Positions 4,354-8,285 of a stretch of DNA of 8,285 nt are shown one piece after another. The first letter of the stretch is position 1; every line of letters starts with the position of its first letter. The translations under genes were made by a program, and so were the position numbers. The notes beneath the pieces are model-generated. The model did not search any database and was not told the origin of the DNA. It was given only the letters and a program-made list of their open reading frames with translations. This DNA is from Oscillospiraceae bacterium (GTDB lineage Bacteria; Bacillota; Clostridia; Oscillospirales; Ruminococcaceae), in assembly GCA_004556975.1 (NCBI GenBank), contig SFFD01000046.1:1-8285 (forward strand), in the 5' to 3' direction.

Positions 4354-5451
4354 ATGGCAGATAAAGATAAAGCAGAAGCTAACAAGAAGGACGCTCTTGA
4401 TACCGCGATAAAACAGCTTGAAAAACAGTACGGAAAAGGTACGGTTATGAAGCTTGGGCAGGCGCCTGCGCTGAATGTGGAGGCAATTTCCACCGGGTCA
4501 ATCACACTTGACTGTGCCCTCGGCATCGGCGGCGTACCCCGCGGAAGAATCGTTGAGATTTTTGGACCCGAAAGCTCCGGTAAAACCACGGTTGCCCTTC
4601 ATATAATCGCGTCCGCACAGAAGGCCGGCGGCGAAGCCGCATTCATCGATGTTGAGCATGCCCTTGACCCAGTTTATGCAAAGGCACTGGGCGTTGATAT
4701 AGACAGCCTTCTTGTTTCTCAGCCGGATACAGGCGAGCAGGCGCTTGAAATTACCGAAGCGCTGGTGCGTTCCGGCGCAATCGACGTAATCGTTGTGGAC
4801 TCCGTCGCCGCCATGGTTCCCAAGGCGGAAATCGAGGGACTTATGGGGGATACCCATGTCGGTCTTCAGGCAAGACTTATGTCTCAGGCGCTGCGCAAGC
4901 TTACCGGCGCCATCAGCAAAACGAACTGCGTTGCGGTTTTCATCAACCAGCTTCGTGAAAAGGTCGGCGTGATGTACGGCAACCCGGAGGTTACTCCCGG
5001 CGGCCGCGCGCTTAAGTTTTATTCCTCCGTCCGCCTTGACGTGCGCAAACAGGAACAGCTTAAATCCGGCGGCGAAGTCATAGGCAACCACACTAAGGTA
5101 AAGGTTGTTAAAAACAAGGTCGCTCCGCCCTTCAAAGAGGCGGAATTCGACATTATGTACGGCGAAGGAATCAGCCGCGTGGGCGAAATTCTTGACCTTG
5201 CGGTCAAGCTTGATATTGTTGAAAAATCCGGCGCGTGGTTCTCGTATAAAGGCGAGCGCCTCGGCCAAGGCAGGGACAACGTGAAGGAGCTTATCTCCAA
5301 GAACCCGGAGCTGCTTGACGAACTTGACGGACTCATCCGCCAAAACCTTGACAAAGTCGCGGAACTCGGAAAATCCGGCACGAAAAAGACCAAGGTGCTT
5401 AATGTTGTTCCGACAGGAATAGATGTTTCCGCCGACGAAGACGATGAATAA
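4354..5451 (+). CDS. recA: Recombinase RecA
   Basis: RecA is an ATP-dependent DNA strand-exchange protein and co-protease for LexA cleavage, central to recombinational repair and the SOS response. The 365 residues are normal for the family. Visible motifs are the N-terminal polymerisation helix (DALDTAIKQLEKQYGKG, 13-29), Walker A GPESSGKT (71-78), the catalytic Glu region DVEHALD (99-105), Walker B VIVVD (145-149), and DNA-binding loop L2 with INQLREKVGVMYGNPEVTPGG (198-218). The C-terminal domain carries KVELISK-type helices and an acidic tail ending DEDDE, which normally restrains DNA binding. The ATG at 4354 is chosen because AAGGAGG (4340-4346) lies 7 nt before it; an in-frame ATG at 4306 lacks an SD. 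It is the first gene of recA-recX-rimO-pgsA, with a LexA box and sigma-A promoter upstream. Confidence 0.99.
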   Translation: MADKDKAEANKKDALDTAIKQLEKQYGKGTVMKLGQAPALNVEAISTGSITLDCALGIGGVPRGRIVEIFGPESSGKTTVALHIIASAQKAGGEAAFIDVEHALDPVYAKALGVDIDSLLVSQPDTGEQALEITEALVRSGAIDVIVVDSVAAMVPKAEIEGLMGDTHVGLQARLMSQALRKLTGAISKTNCVAVFINQLREKVGVMYGNPEVTPGGRALKFYSSVRLDVRKQEQLKSGGEVIGNHTKVKVVKNKVAPPFKEAEFDIMYGEGISRVGEILDLAVKLDIVEKSGAWFSYKGERLGQGRDNVKELISKNPELLDELDGLIRQNLDKVAELGKSGTKKTKVLNVVPTGIDVSADEDDE

Positions 5452-5453
5452 AA

Positions 5454-5960
5454 ATGAATAGGCGTCCTAAAGAAAAATTTGACTTTGAGGAAGCAAAAGA
5501 AAAAGCCCTGAATCTCCTGGAGTTCAGGGCTCATTCCCGTAAGGAGATTTTTGACAAGCTGCGCCGCTTTACCGATGCTCAAACGGCCGGCGAAGTTGCG
5601 GACGCTTTGGAAGAAGCCGGGCTTATCAATGACGAAGAGTATGCCTATCAGTGTGCCCATGACCTTATGGAGCTGCGATTTTTCGGGCCGAACAGAGTAA
5701 GGCAGGAGCTTTCCCGCAGGGGAATTTCGCCTGAAACGGCAGAAGAGGCGATTTTTCGCACAGAGGAAGAAACCTGCGCTCCGGAGGAGCGCCTTCGCTG
5801 TTTAATCGAGCGGAAATATAAAAATTCGCTTAAAGATGAAAAAAATATTGCAAAAACAATAAATTCCCTCTTTCGTCTTGGCTACGGATATGATATGATA
5901 AAAAATACCCTATATGAAATAAAAGAAGAAACGGAAGATGAATCCAATGGAACGCAATGA
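5454..5960 (+). CDS. recX: Regulatory protein RecX
   Basis: RecX binds RecA filaments and limits their growth or ATPase and strand-exchange activity. The 168 residues form the expected tandem three-helix repeats: an N-terminal unit with ALNLLEFRAHSRKEIFDKL (about 17-35), a central unit with LEEAGLINDEEYA and GPNRVRQELSRRGIS (about 58-100), and a C-terminal unit with KDEKNIAKTINSLFRLGYGYDMIKNTL. The gene starts only 2 nt after the recA stop, with no clear SD of its own (the nearest purine run is within the recA end), so it probably depends on translational coupling. A 9-bp perfect inverted repeat 50 nt inside the gene may lower expression relative to recA. Its end overlaps rimO by 23 nt. Linkage to recA makes the call secure. 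Confidence 0.95.
   Translation: MNRRPKEKFDFEEAKEKALNLLEFRAHSRKEIFDKLRRFTDAQTAGEVADALEEAGLINDEEYAYQCAHDLMELRFFGPNRVRQELSRRGISPETAEEAIFRTEEETCAPEERLRCLIERKYKNSLKDEKNIAKTINSLFRLGYGYDMIKNTLYEIKEETEDESNGTQ
5504..5531 (+). other. Intragenic hairpin near the start of recX
   Basis: AGCCCTGAA (5504-5512) pairs perfectly with TTCAGGGCT (5523-5531). The 10-nt loop contains CTC/GAG, which can extend the pairing. No T run follows, so it is not an intrinsic terminator. It lies 50-78 nt into recX, where a stable mRNA hairpin could slow ribosomes or mark a processing site between recA and recX. Confidence 0.55.
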
Positions 5961-7293
5961 TGCCGTTAAGGTCGGCATGATATCTTTGGGCTGCAACAAA
6001 AATCAGGTGGATGCGGAGCTTATGCTCGGTACCCTTGCCCGCGAAGGCTTTGTTATAAGCGACGACCAGGACGACTGCGATGTAATTATAGTAAACACCT
6101 GCGGCTTTATTGAAAGCGCAAAAAAAGAATCCATAGAAAACATTTTGGAATGCTGCCGCCTTAAAGAGCAGGGCAAAATAAAGCTTGTCGTTGTTACGGG
6201 CTGCCTTGCGGAGCGTTACCGCGACGAAGTTGCACAGCTTATTCCGGAAGCGGACGTAATCCTCGGCATAGGCGCCAATGACGAAATTGCGTCAGCCATC
6301 AGAACCGCTCTGTCGGGCAAAAAAATAGCCTGTTTCTATGCCCCCGAAAACCTTGTTACGGAAGGCGACCGTATTCTGGTCAACGACCCCCACTATGCAT
6401 ATATCCGCATAGCAGACGGCTGCGACAATCGCTGTGCCTATTGCGCAATTCCCATGATACGCGGGCGCTACCGCAGCCGCTCTATGGATAAAATTCTTGC
6501 GGAGTGCAGCGAGCTTGCCGAAAAGGGAGTAAAGGAATTTATAATAATAGCGCAGGATACCACCCGTTATGGCGTGGATATTTACGGAAAGCGCATGCTG
6601 CCGGAGCTTTTGCGCGCAATATGCCGAATTGACGGCGTAAAATGGGTGCGCCTTCTTTATGCCTATCCGGAAAGAGTAACAGAAGAGCTGCTTGACGTGT
6701 TTGCAGAGGAAGAAAAAATGGTCAAATACATTGATATTCCGCTTCAGCACTGCAGCCGCAAGGTTCTGCGCGCCATGCGCCGCCACCCCTATACTCCGGC
6801 GGAACTTATGGAGTTCATACATCACATTCGTGAAAAAGTGCCGGGAATCTGTTTAAGAACAACTCTGCTTACCGGTTTTCCGGGAGAAAGCGACAGAGAC
6901 TTTGAGGCTCTCTGTAAATTTGTTCGTGCGGCAAAATTTGACCGCCTTGGCTGCTTCGCATATTCAAGAGAGGAAAATACGCCTGCTTTTGATATGCCGA
7001 ATCAGGTTGACGAAGAAACCAAACAGCGCCGCGCCGAAGTTATAATGGAAATACAAACCGGTGTTTCCGCGGCGCTTCTCCGCAAAAAAATCGGTTCCGT
7101 TCAAGAGGTCGTTGTGGAGGGCTATAATAAAAAACACAGATGCTATGTCGGGCGTTCTGCCCAGGATGCGCCTGAAATCGACGGGTTGGTCTATTTCAAA
7201 AGCGCCGCAGAGTATCGAATCGGCGATTTTATAAATGTAAAAATCGAAAAATCTTCCGACTATGACCTTTACGGAGTCACAGTTGAGAGCTGA
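5938..7293 (+). CDS. rimO: Ribosomal protein uS12 methylthiotransferase RimO
   Basis: RimO is a radical-SAM enzyme that adds a methylthio group to the conserved Asp of ribosomal protein S12. At 451 residues it has the full methylthiotransferase layout. The N-terminal UPF0004 domain has cluster-ligand Cys in SLGCNKN (C19), NTCGF (C55) and TGCLAER (C89). The radical-SAM core has CDNRCAYC (C162, C166, C169), and the C-terminal TRAM-like domain starts near residue 385. ADGCDNRCAYCAIPMIRGRYRSR and the IPLQH..VLRAMRR motif match RimO better than its relative MiaB, which modifies tRNA. The start overlaps the recX 3' end. ATG 5938 gives the longest form; ATG 5947 (MERNDAV) has a GGAAG at 9 nt and is a good alternative. 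The gene is the third of the recA operon, so ribosome modification may follow recA induction. Confidence 0.95.
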   Translation: MNPMERNDAVKVGMISLGCNKNQVDAELMLGTLAREGFVISDDQDDCDVIIVNTCGFIESAKKESIENILECCRLKEQGKIKLVVVTGCLAERYRDEVAQLIPEADVILGIGANDEIASAIRTALSGKKIACFYAPENLVTEGDRILVNDPHYAYIRIADGCDNRCAYCAIPMIRGRYRSRSMDKILAECSELAEKGVKEFIIIAQDTTRYGVDIYGKRMLPELLRAICRIDGVKWVRLLYAYPERVTEELLDVFAEEEKMVKYIDIPLQHCSRKVLRAMRRHPYTPAELMEFIHHIREKVPGICLRTTLLTGFPGESDRDFEALCKFVRAAKFDRLGCFAYSREENTPAFDMPNQVDEETKQRRAEVIMEIQTGVSAALLRKKIGSVQEVVVEGYNKKHRCYVGRSAQDAPEIDGLVYFKSAAEYRIGDFINVKIEKSSDYDLYGVTVES

Positions 7294-7314
7294 CGCGCCG
7301 CCTGGAGGTAAAAA

Positions 7315-7866
7315 GTGAACATTCCGAACAAGTTAACAATCATAAGAGTGATTATGGTTCCGCTTTTTGTTGCCGCGTTTCTCATTGATTCAATTAGCGA
7401 ATGGGCAGCGCTCATACTTTTTGTTGCGGCGGGACTTACAGATATGCTCGACGGTATGATTGCACGCAAATACAATATGGTAACCGATTTCGGCAAGCTG
7501 ATGGACCCCCTGGCGGACAAGCTTATGGTAATGGCGGCTTTGGTGTGCTTTACATACAGGGGAATTGTGCATCCGGCAGTGAGCATTATCATTTTGGCAC
7601 GCGAGTTTCTCGTAACAGGTTTGCGGATGCTTGCCACATCAAGCGGAAGGGTAATTGCCGCAGATATTTGGGGAAAGCTTAAAACTGTTTCCCAGGATGT
7701 CGGCATAGTTGTAATCCTTGCATGGCAGGCGCTTGAGCACGCAAGCTTTGCACCGGTGCTCAAAACCGCATCCACCGTTTGCATTTGGGTGATGACCGTG
7801 CTCACGGTTGTTTCGGCCGTTAACTATTGCGCCAGAAACATTGACGTGTTTAAAGAGACAAAATAA
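7315..7866 (+). CDS. pgsA: CDP-diacylglycerol-glycerol-3-phosphate 3-phosphatidyltransferase PgsA
   Basis: PgsA is an integral membrane enzyme that joins CDP-diacylglycerol and glycerol-3-phosphate to phosphatidylglycerol phosphate, the committed step to phosphatidylglycerol and cardiolipin. The 183 residues carry the full CDP-alcohol phosphotransferase signature DGxxARx8GxxxDxxxD: D46-G47, A50-R51, G60, D64 and D68, with the extra metal-binding D43. Family-typical NIPNKLTIIR (2-11), ARE..VTGLR (about 95-104) and the DIWGKLKT..Q segment point to PgsA rather than other family members. Several hydrophobic helices cover residues 8-25, 30-42, 70-80, 85-100, 128-140 and 152-170. The GTG start has GGAGG (7304-7308) 6 nt upstream. 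It follows rimO after 21 nt and ends the operon, with a terminator 16 nt after the stop. Confidence 0.96.
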   Translation: MNIPNKLTIIRVIMVPLFVAAFLIDSISEWAALILFVAAGLTDMLDGMIARKYNMVTDFGKLMDPLADKLMVMAALVCFTYRGIVHPAVSIIILAREFLVTGLRMLATSSGRVIAADIWGKLKTVSQDVGIVVILAWQALEHASFAPVLKTASTVCIWVMTVLTVVSAVNYCARNIDVFKETK

Positions 7867-7881
7867 TACTTATATACGAAG

Positions 7882-7909
7882 GTCGGGCAAAAAGCCCGAC
7901 TTTTTATTT
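7882..7909 (+). terminator. Rho-independent terminator of the recA-recX-rimO-pgsA operon
   Basis: A perfect 7-bp stem GTCGGGC/GCCCGAC (7882-7888 and 7894-7900) with an AAAAA loop is followed by TTTTTATTT. It lies 16 nt after the pgsA stop. Confidence 0.92.
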
Positions 7910-7976
7910 GCGCTGTTTTTACAAAAATTGAATAATTAAATATTTGTTTACCGATATTATATGTGATTTTTTGTAG

Positions 7977-8117
7977 GGATTCAATTACAGGAAATCCAAA
8001 AAGGAAGGCGAATTTGCCTTCGGATATGCTGAATTTCCGGGCGTTTTGGTGTTTTCAACAAAAACAGCACAACTTGTTTGTGCAAAATTACTTAATGAAA
8101 GGCAATATAATAAGTAA
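7977..8117 (+). pseudogene. Start-less coding-like fragment (possible gene 3' remnant)
   Basis: A frame open for 46 codons from a TAG at 7974 to TAA at 8115 encodes KKEGEFAFGYAEFPGVLVFS, followed by TKTAQLVCAKLLNERQYNK. The amino-acid mix and alternating hydrophobic pattern look like real protein, unlike the AT-rich low-complexity DNA around it. There is no ATG, GTG or TTG near its front and no usable SD, so if it is real it is the 3' end of a lost gene. I cannot name the family. The same DNA can also fold (GAAGGC/GCCTTC at 8004-8021, enclosed by ATCC/GGAT and GGAAAT/ATTTCC), so a structured RNA is an alternative. The rest of 7910-8166 shows no gene. Confidence 0.3.
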
Positions 8118-8166
8118 TAGCAATATGCATAACGAATTAAAAAACAGATAATATAAATTATACTTT

Positions 8167-8194
8167 TTGCACAAAACAAGGGTATAGATATAGA
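8167..8194 (+). promoter_or_regulatory. Upstream tandem sigma-A promoter (P1) at the right edge
   Basis: TTGCAC (8167-8172), a 16-bp spacer and TATAGA (8189-8194). Its -10 box lies 79 nt before that of the stronger promoter downstream, a spacing like that of tandem promoters of Firmicutes rRNA operons. Confidence 0.45.
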
Positions 8195-8244
8195 GTACAC
8201 ACGGATGTGGGTGAGGAAGAGGAAGAAAAGATTCAAAAAAGGTG

Positions 8245-8273
8245 TTGACATAGAAGGGAGGGGATGATATAAT
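8245..8273 (+). promoter_or_regulatory. Perfect-consensus sigma-A promoter (P2), probably of a stable RNA operon
   Basis: TTGACA (8245-8250), exactly 17 bp, then TATAAT (8268-8273). An A-rich stretch (8225-8240) just upstream could act as an UP element. Transcription would start near 8280, and the few bases left (AACGAAGCTGTC) are not coding-like. Perfect consensus with tandem arrangement is typical for rRNA or tRNA operons. The RNA itself lies outside the window. Confidence 0.85.
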
Positions 8274-8285
8274 AACGAAGCTGTC

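Noticed and set aside
4498..5343. 281-codon open frame antisense to recA
   Set aside because: It lies wholly within recA, whose motifs are complete; long antisense frames are common opposite GC-rich third-position codons. No SD supports it.
7985..8251. 88-codon minus-strand frame rich in Leu, Ile, Tyr and Phe
   Set aside because: It comes from AT-rich non-coding DNA, runs through both tandem promoters and lacks a clear SD.
1..8285. CRISPR array, insertion sequence, tRNA gene or phage attachment site
   Set aside because: No regularly spaced direct repeats, transposase motifs, tRNA cloverleaf or integrase were found on either strand by eye.

Overview
The window looks like a chromosomal piece of a strictly anaerobic, low-to-mid GC Gram-positive bacterium of the class Clostridia, probably Oscillospiraceae/Ruminococcaceae-like. 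The signs are a clostridial 2[4Fe-4S] ferredoxin, strong AGGAGG ribosome binding sites, sigma-A-type promoters, a Firmicutes-type LexA box (GAAC-N4-GTTC), and the gene pair trmN6-like/rsmI and run recA-recX-rimO-pgsA. The taxonomic placement is inference from gene content, not from a marker comparison.

Left part (1-3850). A lipoprotein gene cut by the window edge runs leftwards (1-372). Next come a ferredoxin (660-833) with its own promoter and terminator, a tRNA-modifying-type N6-adenine methyltransferase (916-1578) and rsmI (1583-2413). A second lipoprotein, with WG-like beta repeats, follows on the + strand (2589-3617). The two lipoprotein genes point away from each other. Each is preceded by the same ~95-bp cassette, in inverted orientation and about 94% identical, made of a rho-independent hairpin, a TTGC-N6-GCAA palindrome and a TTGCAC-N18-TATATA promoter. 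This shared control cassette is the most unusual structure in the window. Downstream of lipoprotein 2 lies a frameshifted remnant of a small secreted protein (3641-3802), then a strong terminator.

Middle (3850-4353). A 51-residue protein ending in a Cys cluster (CGGCKGGCGCH) is encoded on the minus strand at 3892-4047, divergent from recA. The 306-bp divergent region holds a 39-nt imperfect hairpin, a LexA box and the recA promoter.

Right part (4354-7909). This is a tight + strand operon: recA, recX (2-nt gap, with a 9-bp perfect inverted repeat early in its coding region), rimO (23-nt overlap with recX) and pgsA, closed by a clean terminator. DNA repair, ribosome modification and phospholipid synthesis are thus co-transcribed, at least in part under the SOS-controllable recA promoter.

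Right edge (7910-8285). There is no intact gene. There is a start-less coding-like fragment (7977-8117) and, at the very end, two tandem sigma-A promoters. The second is a perfect TTGACA-N17-TATAAT. They probably drive an rRNA operon or other stable RNA that begins just outside the window.
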